A stretch of DNA of 64,000 bases from Rhizophagus irregularis (taxonomy: Eukaryota; Glomeromycota; Glomeromycetes; Glomerales; Glomeraceae): positions 5,208,001 through 5,272,000 of the forward strand of contig NC_089431.1 of NCBI RefSeq assembly GCF_026210795.1, read 5' to 3'. A program made the translations under genes and the position numbers. The notes beneath the pieces were generated by a model. That model did no database searches. It was not told the DNA's origin and saw only the letters and a list, made by a program, of their open reading frames with translations. Shown here piece by piece: positions 21,928 through 33,948 of the stretch; the first letter of the stretch is position 1, and each line of letters starts with the position of its first letter.

Positions 21928-23311
21928 TTATATGTCAAACTCGTATTCTCTTGTAATGTATCCTAAAAAATTGAAATCAAAAGTCAATAATAAATTAACT
22001 ATTTAAATTTTAAATTTTATAATTTATACCTTGTCTATCTTGTTTCGTTAATGATATAAACTTATTAGAATATGAACTTAATGATCTACTAGTATAAATT
22101 GCTTTTGAATGAGGTTTTTCGTTATATTCAGGTCCAAGTTTTTTTAAACCAATTAATTCTAATCTTTTCTGATCGGCCCCATTAAACTCTTCATTTTTCA
22201 TTTTAGATAAAAGTTTATGTATTTCATCCATAGAAGGCCTTTTTCCTGGGTCAGAATCCCAACATCTTATCATTAAACCTGCAATGCATTCAGGGGTATC
22301 CTCTGTAATTTTAGGTCGTTTCCCATCAATAATCTCATAAATAAGCTTATAATCATGTTCGACATTAGAAAAAGGTTTACATCCTGTTGTAATTTCCCAC
22401 ATAATCATCCCCATACTGTATACGTCAGATGCCTTTGAAAATTTTGAACCTATAAATATTTCTGGAGCCATATAAGGTATTACACCATTTATTTCATTAT
22501 TAGAGATATTTTCCGATTGTGCCAATCCCAAATCTGCAACTTGAAAACTTTTATAAAGATTTGATTCGAAATGTAATATATTTCCACTATGTAAATCTCG
22601 ATGCGTAAAATCTATTTTATGAATGTTTCTAAGCCTAAAATAAAACAAAATAAAATTAATTTTTCTAATTTTGTATTAGGTATTTATAACAAATTAATAA
22701 ATTTTGGATTAGCAAATTAATTCATTAAACTTGGTTTAGGCTAAGTCAAATATATTTTGTACTTACCCCATTGATATTTGTTGTAAAATGTTAAGCTTTT
22801 CCTTCCATGTAATGTTGGAAAAATTATTTTTTAAGTATTCATGTAAATTTCCTCCATCAGCGAACTGCAGTACTAACATGTATTCTTCAGTTGTTGGATC
22901 TTTCGTGATCCCGTAACATTTATTTATGCACCCACAATCACAACATTTGCAATGCGTTCTTAACTAATAATTTATAATAAATTACTGAGTATTTAATTAG
23001 TTATTATGACAAAAACATTTTAGGTAAGAAACATTTATATACTTCATTTAAAAAGTATGTATTTGAATTTTCAGATCTTGCGAACTTCTTTACAGCGACC
23101 TTTTTATTTCTCCAAATAGCTTGATATACTATACCAAATCCTCCTAAGAATTTTTTTTAAAGTGACTATAATTAGTAATTATTTGTAGCTAAAAGGTTAA
23201 TTCTATAAATTTACCTTCGGCTATTTCTTCTAAATTTATTATTTGAGGAAATGGAATCCACTCTATTTTTGTTTTTGAATTCAGAGTTAATGCAATTGAT
23301 ACGAAACTCAT
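21928..23311 (-). CDS. TKL-type protein kinase (kinase 2), paralogue of kinase 1
   Basis: Five exons on the minus strand: 23311-23215, 23143-23043, 22963-22767, 22634-22030 and 21962-21928, giving 344 residues. The glycine loop AEGGFGIVY is split by the first intron after the codon for Glu. VAVKKF supplies the ATP-binding Lys, KCCDCGCINKC is the shared Cys-rich insert, HRDLHSGN starts at residue 143, and DLG, MAPE and SDVYSMGMIMWE follow. The last exon is only 35 bases; it is supported because joining it gives RQGYITREYEFDI and stop, parallel to kinase 1. Exon 3 has exactly the same length (197 bases) as exon 2 of kinase 1. In contrast to kinase 1 there is no membrane anchor and one additional intron. 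Probable cytosolic serine/threonine kinase. Confidence 0.83.
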
Positions 23312-23959
23312 AATTTGATTAGTTGATTAATGATTATTGTATTTATTAAAAAATCCCAATATAAAAAATACCTTTATTTGAGTCATATTACTCTCATATT
23401 TATATTTGTTGATTCGAAGAGTTTGCGTCATTACTGTATCCATTGAGAAAATAGTTATAGAAACACTTATTATATAATTATTTCTTTATTTTTATTTTAT
23501 CGAAAATAATTGGATAATTTCATCTCGTATGATGATATGATGACTTGTCATTATTCATTCAAGTGTCGATCTTCTTTATTTTATTTTATTTTATCGAAAA
23601 CAATTGGATAATTTCATCTCGTATGATTACTTGTCATTTTTCATTCAAGCGTCGATCCTAAAGATCTGCACGCATCACCCAGTATCACCGGGCTATACTA
23701 ATTTTCATCCCTTGAATATGATGTGTAATTATCTTACGGAAGACATGGGTCCGGATGATTTGTTACAAACAAAAAATTCCAGATGTTGATCAGGAGAATC
23801 AATGGAAAAATTAGTATAGTCGTATCCCCGCAGAAAAATTTGATGCAGATCATCTCTAAAAGTGTATACATAAAAATATTTGCAACGTGATTCTGGCTCA
23901 TTCACTGTAGAATTTCTTTAAAATAAAAGTATGCAAACTTTAATCAAACCAAATTTTAC
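23312..23959. other. 5' flank of kinase 2 with a direct repeat
   Basis: ATAATTGGATAATTTCATCTC and surrounding bases occur twice, at about 23490-23573 and 23580-23660, as a tandem repeat of roughly 80-90 bases. A third, shorter relative precedes kinase 1. The repeat probably arose by local duplication of upstream DNA. A short open frame at 23604-23789 overlaps it and is not supported as a gene. Confidence 0.45.
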
Positions 23960-25250
23960 TAAATTTACTATTTACCAGTTGTAGATGGTAGGTATTCTCT
24001 CATCAATACTAATACTATTAACATTATTAGTAATAATTAATAATTTATCGTGCCATCCATCAAAATTTTCATATAGTTCTTCAGCTGTTGTTGTTTTGCT
24101 AGGATCAGGATCCCAACACCTTTTCATTAATTTTAAATATTCAACCTCCAAGTCTTCATATTGTTTTGGACCTTGGCATCATCATAAATCTTGGTGACTC
24201 AACAATTCTTGGTCTCAACCTTGGCAAATATTTAAAGCAAGATTAAGATCATGAGGCACATTACTAAGAGCGGGGATTCCAGAATTCATTTCCCACATTA
24301 TAATACTAAAAGAATATATGTGAGCGGCTTTAGTGTATGGTTTGCCACGCAATACTTCTGGAGTAATCTAAGGAAGTACCCATAAACCTCATCTGATTTA
24401 ATAGGTTTATCTGCTGGTTGACTAATCCTAAATCACTTATAAAAGTCCATGTCTGATTTTGTAATAGTAAATTACCACTATGAAAATCACATGAAACAGA
24501 TTACATTTATATAATGCTGAATTAATTTTGCTATTTCTCATAAATTACTATATTTATCATATGGATTATATTTTTTTAATTGCTAAATTTGATCTTAAAT
24601 CACCAAGTTTTATATATTCTATTACGATAATATATTCCATACAATTTAATTGAATAAGATTATATTACTTTTAGATGAACGTACAAAATCTAAATAATTT
24701 TCCACTAAAAAATCAGTTAAATTACATTTATTAATAAATAAATTAGAATAAATATAAATTATTTACCTCATTTAAAAAATTATAATTAATAATTGAGAAA
24801 TTATTTTAACTTTTTAAACAAAATGCCATCCATATTTGTCATTTTCGCTAAGAGGAGATTTAATATTTAATTGTTTTGCATTCTCATAGTCTTCATTCTT
24901 AAGTTTCTTTTCCCTTGTTGTTTTTTATTATCCAATATTTTTGATAAATCCATTTAACAAAATAGCCTTCTAAATCCACCTTGAGCAAGATATTGTATAT
25001 TTCTCAAACGATTATAAGGAATCCATTCTATAACTTCTCTTCGATTTCTCGCTTTTAATTGTACGTCTTGTATAAATTCATCTATATGTTCATTTCCACT
25101 AGTCCATTTATTAAAATCTTTTGAAATTGTTTAGAATTACCAATTTGACAGAGTTTTTAGTTGATTACAATCAGAGCATAGTCCAAATTCCTGATTAATT
25201 ATTTGTTGTTCACACGTACTTAAAGCTTTTTAAATATTATCAGACACTTA
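23960..25250 (-). pseudogene. Decayed TKL-type protein kinase
   Basis: Read on the minus strand, recognisable kinase pieces occur in correct order but in different frames. First comes an N-terminal Cys-rich segment (CEQQIINQEFGLCSDC). Next are WIPYNRLRNIQYLAQGGF, a HSGNLLLQ catalytic-loop remnant, FISDLGL and MKRCWDPDPSK near the C-terminus. Frameshifts and stops separate them and the HRD motif is lost. The layout is most like kinases 3 to 5, which also carry a Cys-rich N-terminus, and not like kinase 1 or 2. Confidence 0.8.
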
Positions 25251-26729
25251 TTACAAAAAATGTTAAATAAATCCCATGAAAAAATTCTTAATCAACGACA
25301 ACAGTGTATATATAATAGTTTTTGAAAATTTAATTAATATTTATATCTTGACTGATAATCAAATAATAATATGAATTTCTATATTAAGAAATTTCTCGTC
25401 ACAACTGAGTGATGACCAACATAACTTACTTTAACCTGTTTTATCTTCAAATAAAAGTAACAATAAATTATGGAAATTAATGAATTATTGCGCCAAGAAC
25501 ATTAGATCAGGTGATTTTCTTATATATGGTTCTCTCGTAAAATAGTCTACGTACATATTGCATTACCAATCTTTTATGTCACGCGTTACTATTTTAGAAG
25601 TTCATTTTTTTGGACACACTAACAATTTCTGTTTCTAATTTAAAATACTTTATTCCAGTAATTCCAGTACAGCTTTATTCATCTTTTAACTTCTTTTTCA
25701 ATGCAACAAAATACTTCCAAAAAGTAAATAATAAACATAACTTTAATTTAAGAGCTCAATATATCAATAACAATCCTCAAATTTACAATTTGAACGATAC
25801 AACAAAAGCATTTTCGTCTTTCTGGAGCTTTATGTAAATGGTAAAAATTTTGAAATCGCAAGTAGGGAAGATGAGAGTTCCTTGACTTTTGTTATTTTCG
25901 CGTCTTTTTTTTATCTGAGAACGTTATTAACGCTCTTTTTTTTATGAACTGGACTATCCCTAATTCTGAGTCTTATAGTGTAACTGAATAATTAATGTTA
26001 TTGGCATTCCCACCTGAATAGTGAATTAGGTTAGAGTTTATATTTTAGCCATTGTAATTCCTAAGATAATTATGTATGTAATTTTAATATATGAATAAAA
26101 AAAATCTATTAGTAAATTAGAATCAAATATATCCATAATTAATTATAATAAATTTTCATATTTCGTTAAAATATTCGTGATCGTTAATGATAATATCACG
26201 TGATTGGAATTGTAATTTTAGTCTGCATTATTATGGTTTCGTTCCTGCATTAAAATTTGATCGAAATTTGTTCGGGACGTGATTAATTGATATACTAGTG
26301 AGAATATTTTTATAAATTTAGTTCTTCCGTTTTACTTTATTATTGAAAGGGATAATTTTATTACGTTCTTTTAATGTAAATGGACAAAATTCATCGAACA
26401 AATCATACCAATTTTGGCTTAAATATAAAAATTTTAGTCGTGATTTTGACCTGACTTATTAATTGTAAATACATTAAATTACTATTAAACTTTCCACTCC
26501 ATACACAAAATAATTTGTAGTAAGTCAAAAATTTTATATTATCACAAAAGTTAAAATATATATTTATTTAATAAATAAGTTATGACAACAATAATAAAAA
26601 TAATGAATTATTTAAATTACAAACTAAGAATCTTGTAAAAATTTTACCTACTCTATACTTAGTGTTTAAATAATTCAAAATAAAAGAAATGTAAGTAAAC
26701 AAAATATATTCTGTCAGTTACTAAGTAAT
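25251..26729. other. Gene-free AT-rich spacer
   Basis: No gene is supported. An open frame at 25610-25837 has no recognisable domain and ordinary spacer composition. The last part (26500-26700) resembles 56270-56440, the 3' flank of kinase 4: TTACAAACTAAGAATCTTGT and TTAGTGTTTAAATAA are shared. This shows that the kinase 3/4 duplication included 3' flanking DNA. Confidence 0.5.
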
Positions 26730-29111
26730 TTAAAATCCTTCTAAATAAATAAATTAATTAATAAATAAAATTAGTTAAATATAAACATATTTTTCTTACA
26801 AGTATATAAAGCACATATAATAATATAAAAACACTTGCCATCTGGAATTTCTAATTCATCTTGTTCCTCTGAATGAAAATTTTTATCATCATAGATTTCA
26901 TCCTCGTCTGTAAAGAAAAAAAAAATAGAATTATATAATAATAATAATTTAATAGAATCAATTATCATTATCTATACATACCATCAATATTGATATTCTT
27001 TATTTGTTGTTGTTCTACTATTTCTTTTACATAATTAGTTTGATTATCTATAAAAAATATAAAATATGTTATATTTCAAGGCATAAAATTATAATCAAAA
27101 TAGAATGATTTATTTACCGTCATTTGAATTTATTTGTAATTCATTAAATGATTTGGATAATTCTTCATTATCATCTAAAATTATTCAAAGACACATTAAT
27201 AATTATAATTAATTGTCACAACTAAAAATACTAAATGGTTATAAGCTCATAAAAAAAAATAAAAGTTAAATAATTAATAATTAATTACCTTTTAAAATAC
27301 TACTTGCTTTGGATATGCTATCATAACTTTGATTACTTGAACTATTAAAATCATTAACTAAAAATAAAAGGATGGATTAATAAATATATTATATTTATTA
27401 ATTATTAGTATATTATAAATACTCACTATTATCAGGAATATTAAAGTGGTCATATGAGTTATTACTATGAAATGCTATTAAAAATAATAAATCATTAAAA
27501 GTTATATAGTAAATATATCAATTTATATAAAACAAACGTTATAATAATTTTACTTTTTTGCTCTTCTATAATTATTTAAATTAAAAATCAATATCAATAT
27601 ATTATTAAAGAAAACTATTAACTGTCAAATTAATATAATAAATATTAAAATTATACCTTCTGTTGCATTTTTTGGTTCAGGTAAATTTTTAAATTGATAA
27701 ATTTTGCTTGTAAATAACTTGTTACTTTTACAATTTGTTGTTGATTCATTTATTTTATTCATCTCTAAGTTATTTGTTTCTTGTTGAGATATTTCATTTG
27801 ATATATTTTGAAAAGATTGCAGAAGTTCACGAATTTCTTTAAAAAGTGTATTAACATCAAGTCTTTTTGATGGATCAGCATCCCAACATTGTTCCATTAA
27901 ATTTTTGTATTTTAAAGGAGTTCCTGCTATCACTTTTGGTCTCATTCCATTAATTATTTTTAATGCAAGATTATAATCATTTTCGTAATTACTAAAAGGT
28001 GGTTGTCCAGATGAAATTTCCCACATAAGCATTGCAATACTATAAATATCAGATTTTTTTGTAGTTTTCTTTCCAGAAATAACTTCTGGTGCTAAATAAG
28101 GAAGATTACCATATACACTTTCTTGTGCTTTATCAGGAGGGCCACAAAATCCAAGATCACCAATATAACAATCTTGAAATAGTTGTGAAAACAATATATT
28201 TCCAGAATGTAAATCTCTATGAATTGCATTTTCACCATGAATAGCACCTAGTGCAATGATTATATCATAAGCAATTTTTATTTTTTTTTTCCATGAAAGT
28301 TGGTTTTGAGTTCGTTGTAAATATTTTCTTAAATCTATATCCATAATATTCATTACAAGCATATAACTTCCATTTGATGGGTTTTGTGTTAAACCATAAC
28401 ATGAAATGATTTGTGGCCATTTATAACTTATTTTTAAATGTGATTCAGCCTATATAAAAAAAATCTATTATTTACTAGAATTTGAAAGTAATAGTCAAAT
28501 AACATTAAATTACAAACCTCTTCAAACCATCTTCGATTAGCATTTTCAACATTTTCTAATCCTTTAAGTATTACTTTTTTTCCTCCTAATTTTATTAATT
28601 TTTGATTTTTAGAATCCCAGTCTTCATATTTTCCATCAATCCAAACTGCTGTATAAATTTCAGAAAATCCACCTTTTGTTAAATATTCAATATTTTGAAA
28701 ATTATTATATGGGATCCATTCAATTATAGTATCCGGTCTAAGTGTTTCAATTTGACATTTTTGTATTAAATTATCAATATCATTATTTCCAGATGTCCAA
28801 TTTGAAAAGTTTGCTTTTAAATAATTTTGAACACAATATTCACAATATAATGTAGCTAAACATTCTTGGTTACAATTTTCACAAACCCTTCTTGTTCCTG
28901 AATTATGTTTAATTTTATAATTGTCATATACCTTACATATTTCTCTTATTGCAAAAGTTTTTTCATTATTTGTAAGAGATTTATCAGCAAGTATAGTTTG
29001 TTTTTGAAATTCATGTAGTTTGTGTATATCATCACAAATATTATAATCTGCTGATAAATTTGCTCTATTCATTGCAGCATAAACTAATTCATATCGGATA
29101 TCTGCTGACAT
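26730..29111 (-). CDS. TKL-type protein kinase with Cys-rich N-terminus and multi-exon acidic tail (kinase 3)
   Basis: Nine exons are proposed on the minus strand: 29111-28518, 28449-27657, 27565-27554, 27474-27427, 27357-27289, 27174-27118, 27047-26982, 26907-26839 and 26740-26730. Together they give 572 residues. The N-terminus (about 75-115) has a CENC-x3-C-x6-CEYC zinc-ribbon-like motif. The kinase domain has LTKGGFSEIY, HRDLHSGN (from residue 275), DLG, LAPE and SDIYSIAMLMWE. After the domain comes a polar tail assembled from small exons all in phase 1, including a 12-base exon. The order and phase are repeated in kinase 4. The final junction would use a GC-AG intron (G|GCAAGT); if it is not spliced the frame stops at 26771. 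Exons 1 and 2 are secure, the tail is strongly supported by the paralogue. Confidence 0.8.
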
Positions 29112-29826
29112 AATGTAATTTTCTTATAAAATGTTAAACTTGCGAAAAAAAAAAAAATTGAAGTTTTTTGTCCGTTTTATGTATTACCAAATGTTTGTAT
29201 GACTATCATGTGACTATAAGTAACAAATGAACAAACGAATTTAGCAATTATCTGCTTTTCGGTTAAATAATTTACCGCTAATCATAATTTTTCTAAATTT
29301 AATAAATTTTTAACGTTAAAATTTTTTTAAATTTTGAATTTTTAATTACAAGATTTAATTTTCTAATTCTAAATTTTTTTAGATAGGACAAAAAATTAAT
29401 TTCTTATAAAATTAGATCACGTGATATATTATGATCGACAACTAGTCACTCACAGAAAGGAATTCTTCTCATAAAAATTTATCATTATCTATATAATTCG
29501 TTGAATAAAATTTTTTTTTTAGAGATGGGTCATAACAATAAAAATAGAAAGAAACACGCTATAGACGAGTTTTTTTAAATAAAGTCACTGATAGTATAGG
29601 TCGACTACTGGAGGCGTTCTTAAAAAACAAGAACTTATAAATTACACACATGAACAAAATCTTCTTGTGCTTATTTGAGGGAAAGTTTCTTGCAAATATG
29701 TGATCAATATATCTAGCTTGCTTAACACCGACCAATTGTAGTCCAAGTAGTTCTTCTTTTCTGCTGTTGGCAAACAGCTAATATACAGCTAAAGGATTCT
29801 TTCAAGAAATGTTAAGGAGACCGCAA
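29112..29826. other. 5' flank of kinase 3 and spacer
   Basis: A/T-rich upstream flank. No gene or paired repeat ends were seen. Confidence 0.4.
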
Positions 29827-30353
29827 CCCTATAAAAAGTATTTATATTTAAAATATAATTAAAAACTTTTTAAAATATATTTAAATTATACTTAAAATAT
29901 ATTTAATTTAAAAATTGCGAAATACTTATAATATACTTAAAATGTATTTAAAATTATCTTAAAATATATTTCTAATATATTTAATTTTTGCCAAAATACT
30001 TAAAATATACTTAAATTATACTTAAATCAAAATTTAAGTATATTATAGATATATTTTTTACATACTTAAAATATACTTATAATATATTTTATAATATATT
30101 TTAAGTATATTTTAAATACATAAAAAATATACTTATAATAGTCTTATAATATACTTAAATTTTAATTTAAATATAATTTAAATATATTTTAAGTATATGG
30201 GCAAAAATTAAATATATTAAACATATGTTTTAAGATAATTTTAAGTATATTTTAGATATATTAAAAATATATTTTAAGTATTTTGCAATTTTTAAATTAA
30301 GTATATTTTAAATATATTTTAAATATATTTTAAGTATAATACTTTTTATAGGG
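29827..30353. mobile_element. Foldback MITE with very long inverted repeats
   Basis: The element starts CCCTATAAAAAGTATT and ends AATACTTTTTATAGGG. The two halves remain complementary for roughly 250 bases each. TTTAAAAATTGC, TTAAAATTATCTTAAAA and ATATTTAATTTTTGCC occur in the left half and again, in the same order, on the complementary strand of the right half. The interior is almost pure A/T built from ATACTTAAAATATA words. CAA on each side is a possible 3-bp target duplication. It is non-coding, 527 bp long, and would form one large hairpin. Confidence 0.8.
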
Positions 30354-30519
30354 CAACTGTGTTCATCGCGTGATAACTGCTTTTTTGGTTAGTAACATAG
30401 CATTAATTAATTAGGACAAATATATTCTGAGCGTTAAAATGGATATCATTATCAGTTATATATAATTAAATAGGTGCAAAATTATCATGTATAACTAGCA
30501 CATAAACTTTTTTCCGCCA

Positions 30520-30690
30520 CACCTCGTGCAGCTGGATGCGAGCGAGTATGGTCAAGTCTTGGTTGGATATATGGCAAAAGAAGGACCCGTTTAGGCTTAA
30601 ATAAAGTTGAAAATATATATAAACTTTCAGCCTATTACTATGCAAATGCGAAAAAAGAATTGCGTTATTATGGTATAGAAAAATTATGAA
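30520..30690 (+). pseudogene. hAT transposase C-terminal relic
   Basis: A short open stretch reads AGCERVWSSLGWIYGKRRT followed by LGLNKVENIYKL, resembling the C-terminal dimerisation region of hAT-family transposases (a W-x2-LG-x10-R-L pattern). It ends after about 55 codons and nothing of the upstream catalytic part is recognisable. Two hAT-type MITEs occur in the same window, so the family has been active in this genome. Identification rests on motif resemblance only. Confidence 0.55.
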
Positions 30691-30839
30691 TGAAAATGAT
30701 GATATTAAATGGGATCAGCTGCCGAAACTGATGAAACAATTAATACTATGTAATATTCTAAATTGTAAAGTTGCAATTTATAAATAAATTTTGTTATTTT
30801 GTTTGTTAAACCAGTCATGTATTACAGAAAAATTAATAA

Positions 30840-31022
30840 AACATGTTTCGCCAAGTTAAGGAAGTTACAGAAGTTTGGGCAAGTTTCGCCAGGTTTCGGA
30901 AATTCCGCCAGGTTTTGAAAGTTTCGCTAGTTTCGGAATTTTGCACTGGTGGCGAAACTAGTTTCGACAAGTTTCAGAAGTTTCGCCAAAAATTTAGTTT
31001 CGGTTTCGCCCGAAACACTAAT
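30840..31022. repeat. GTTTCG-rich degenerate repeat
   Basis: About ten copies of GTTTCG(C/G) words occur in 180 bases, mostly in one orientation, with GGCGAAAC in the opposite orientation in the middle. The right end CCCGAAACACTA would give TAGTGTTTCGGG in reverse, a hAT-like terminus, but no matching left end was found. It may be a truncated MITE. An open frame across it (30843-31034) is repetitive and not considered a gene. Confidence 0.5.
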
Positions 31023-31339
31023 AATAATGCTTAAGATAGATGTTTTCTGAAGATGAAGCAGAACTTTAAATTGATTTATATCATACTCGAAAAAATTTTA
31101 TTGTTAAACAGTAGTTAAGAGAAATAGAAATTTAAAATTATAATAAGTAAGTTAGATATTAAAAATATATTATTTTATTAGATAGAAGTTACAAAAATCA
31201 GAAACTGAGATATTATTTTAAATCTTTACTAATTGCTCTCATAATTCATAAATCATAATACATAAGTATATAATTAATGTTTCTAAATTCCATACTATGG
31301 TTAACAAACAGTAGTCTTTTATTAATGTAGTTGAATAAT

Positions 31340-32803
31340 CTACATGTTTATATTTTTAATTACTCCTTCAATTTTATATTTATCGAACAATTTCATATAT
31401 GAATTATTTTTTCGATAAAAACTAATATCCCCTAAATTTATGGAAACTGCAGGTCGTCCTTTCCATTTTTCAAAGAATGTCTCTAAAGTTTTTAAAGAAA
31501 GCTTAATGTCATAAGGAATTCCAATTTCTCTTAGATTTGTTGATGCTTCCCTAATTAACGTATTTAACAAGTAATCTCCATATATAAACTCACTCTCTTC
31601 ATCACAATATGTGTCTTTAACATTTAATGATCGCAATTTTTGACATTTTTTAAGTAATTTTTCAAATTCAATAAATTGATTTTCAAAAAACATAGGGATT
31701 GATAAATATTCAATTAAAAAACAATTTTCACAAATTGTACGAAAAAAATTAAGAGTGACATCATCATAATTATCATAATCCCAGTCAAAATCATCGATCC
31801 TTAATTCTCTAAGACATAAACTAGTATATTTAACCATGCAAGTAACTTGATAAATATCTGCATAATCTATCTTCAGGATCTCAAGGTCACGATAAGCCAC
31901 CATTTCCAATTTTTCATTAAAATCATTATTATTTAAAAATAGATGAGAATTAATTTCTAATATTTTTAAATTATGAAGTTCTAGGAGTGTATATTGTAAA
32001 AATGAATAATCATAAACAATGAGGTCATCATGATCATACTGAATGCTTACTTCAAAATGATTAAGAGTATTTGCATGTTTTTTTAACAAGTTAAAAATTT
32101 CTGTGTAAGGATCTCCTAATTGTTCCCAATCAAAATCATCATCATCTTCTACAAATTCATCTATCCATTTAAAATATTTTAAATTATTTTGAAATTCAAT
32201 TAACTTAGCAGTTCCATGATTAGCATTTAAGTTTTTATTAATAATAATAATTCTTTGTATTTGTTGACAAATATGTGCTAGTCTGTAAAAGTAACTAGAA
32301 CCAATCAACGTGTCAAATGTTAATTCACAAAGTGACTCAAGACGGACCTTTGCTTCCGGAAGGTATACAATCTCATATGTATCACATATATTTAAATACT
32401 TTATTTCTGGACATTTTTTTATCAATAAACTGTAAATTTCCTCTTGTAAAAGAAATTGATTATATTCTGATGATGATCCAATAGAAATTATAGCATCTAT
32501 AGTTCTTATATTTATACTCTTACAGAAAGTCAAATAATCAAATACAAGTGATTGACCAGTAATTTTAACTCCTTTCTTTGTTAAGGATTCTTTAATATCA
32601 TTGGATAAATAAGAAGTAATAATGGAGTATAAAGAATTTTTTTTATAATAATTAATGGCATAGCGCCAGGGGTTCCTCCATAAAATTGGAACCACTGTTT
32701 CACACCAAATTCTATTAACCATTAGGCATGAAAAGAGGAATTTTGAATTATCTTGTAATTCCTCAAATATCAAGAAAAGAATGTCTTTATTAAGTTTGGA
32801 CAT
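31340..32803 (-). CDS. F-box-type protein with leucine-rich C-terminal region
   Basis: A single exon encodes 487 residues from the ATG at 32803. The frame continues 44 codons upstream, but that stretch is hydrophobic, of non-coding composition, and MSKLNKDILFLIFEEL is the usual F-box start in this protein type. The N-terminal motif (about residues 4-45: KDILFLIFEEL, LFSCLMVNRIWC, VVPILWRNPW) matches the F-box pattern. The remainder is rich in Leu and Ile with irregular LRR-like spacing (for example LRELRIDDFDW, LRSLNVKDTYC). F-box proteins are substrate receptors of SCF ubiquitin ligases; this is expected to be one of a large fungal family. No introns, no neighbouring relatives in the window. 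Confidence 0.8.
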   Translation of the reverse strand: MSKLNKDILFLIFEELQDNSKFLFSCLMVNRIWCETVVPILWRNPWRYAINYYKKNSLYSIITSYLSNDIKESLTKKGVKITGQSLVFDYLTFCKSINIRTIDAIISIGSSSEYNQFLLQEEIYSLLIKKCPEIKYLNICDTYEIVYLPEAKVRLESLCELTFDTLIGSSYFYRLAHICQQIQRIIIINKNLNANHGTAKLIEFQNNLKYFKWIDEFVEDDDDFDWEQLGDPYTEIFNLLKKHANTLNHFEVSIQYDHDDLIVYDYSFLQYTLLELHNLKILEINSHLFLNNNDFNEKLEMVAYRDLEILKIDYADIYQVTCMVKYTSLCLRELRIDDFDWDYDNYDDVTLNFFRTICENCFLIEYLSIPMFFENQFIEFEKLLKKCQKLRSLNVKDTYCDEESEFIYGDYLLNTLIREASTNLREIGIPYDIKLSLKTLETFFEKWKGRPAVSINLGDISFYRKNNSYMKLFDKYKIEGVIKNINM

Positions 32804-33945
32804 TTTTTTTCGAAAAAGAAAAAAATAAAAAATATTAATTAGGATAAAATAAATAGTACATAATATATAAAACTCCGATGTACGACACTTGTACGACCAT
32901 AATGCTGATCGATAATGTTTCACCGGAATATACATGGTAAATATAAGTTCATTGGTGCAAATCTAAAATTGGTAGTTTAAATAGTGCATGTAGATCACAA
33001 AATTAATTGATGAAAAATAATTCGGCTGATATCTATTTTTTTCATTAAATGTTAAAAGGTTCAAAAGTAATGTAAAAGCAAATGAAATCTGTAAGAATTA
33101 AAGCGATTTTTTATTTCAGAATCGAATCAAAATTTATAATTGTTCCCATTTTAGATTTACCAAATTGAAGTCTTTTCCAAACAAATTTTATTTTTATCAT
33201 CAATATTTGGTATAGTAATTAATGGCTTGAATTCAAGTTTTGATAAATTTTCAGTAATTGACAATCTTTTAAAATTTTGGAATGTTCGTTCTATGATGGA
33301 AATGAAAATAATTGTTGAACTAATTGACAATTAAGAATGCATGAGCACATTATTGCTTAATATTTGTAAAATTATGCTTTAATAGTATTTCCTTGAATGA
33401 TAGATATCTAAATCATGTGAGTGTATATTAGCAAATTAGTACAATTTTCTTTTCAGAGTTTTAACTAAACTTTAAAATAAAGCGCCCGGCCTGCATTATT
33501 TTTGACCAAATTATAATATTTTTTGCAACATTATATTCAAAAAACGGGTGCTTAATAATACCAAAACAAATCATGCCTAAAAAAGTAACGACCGAAGAGT
33601 AAATCGCTCATATATTGTCATCAACCAAATTCGCTATATTAACATGCTAAAAATGGTATTAAAACAACGAGAGGAGTACTGTATATTAAATAAAACAACG
33701 TGATCTGATGATTGATAATGACTCGTAAACGATATTTGTTATATTTTCTAAATATGGCAACGAGAAATGGAAGTAATAAAATAGTGTAAATGGGTATAAA
33801 AAAAATGTATGATGAGGAAAGATTATAGGATATATCATACTAATTAAACTATGTATATTAAAAGAGTGTTGAGTTTTGCGAGTAAGTCTACCTTGTACTA
33901 TAAAGAATCAGTTTAAAAGCAAAATTAAGGAATACTTAAATTCAC
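32804..33945. other. Spacer without a gene
   Basis: AT-rich upstream flank of the F-box gene and further spacer. No coding region or paired repeat ends detected before the MITE at 33949. Confidence 0.35.
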
Positions 33946-33948
33946 ATT

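Noticed and set aside
32804-32935. 44-codon upstream extension of the F-box protein with a hydrophobic segment
   Set aside because: Composition is that of spacer DNA, and the F-box begins right after the internal ATG at 32803, as usual for this protein type.
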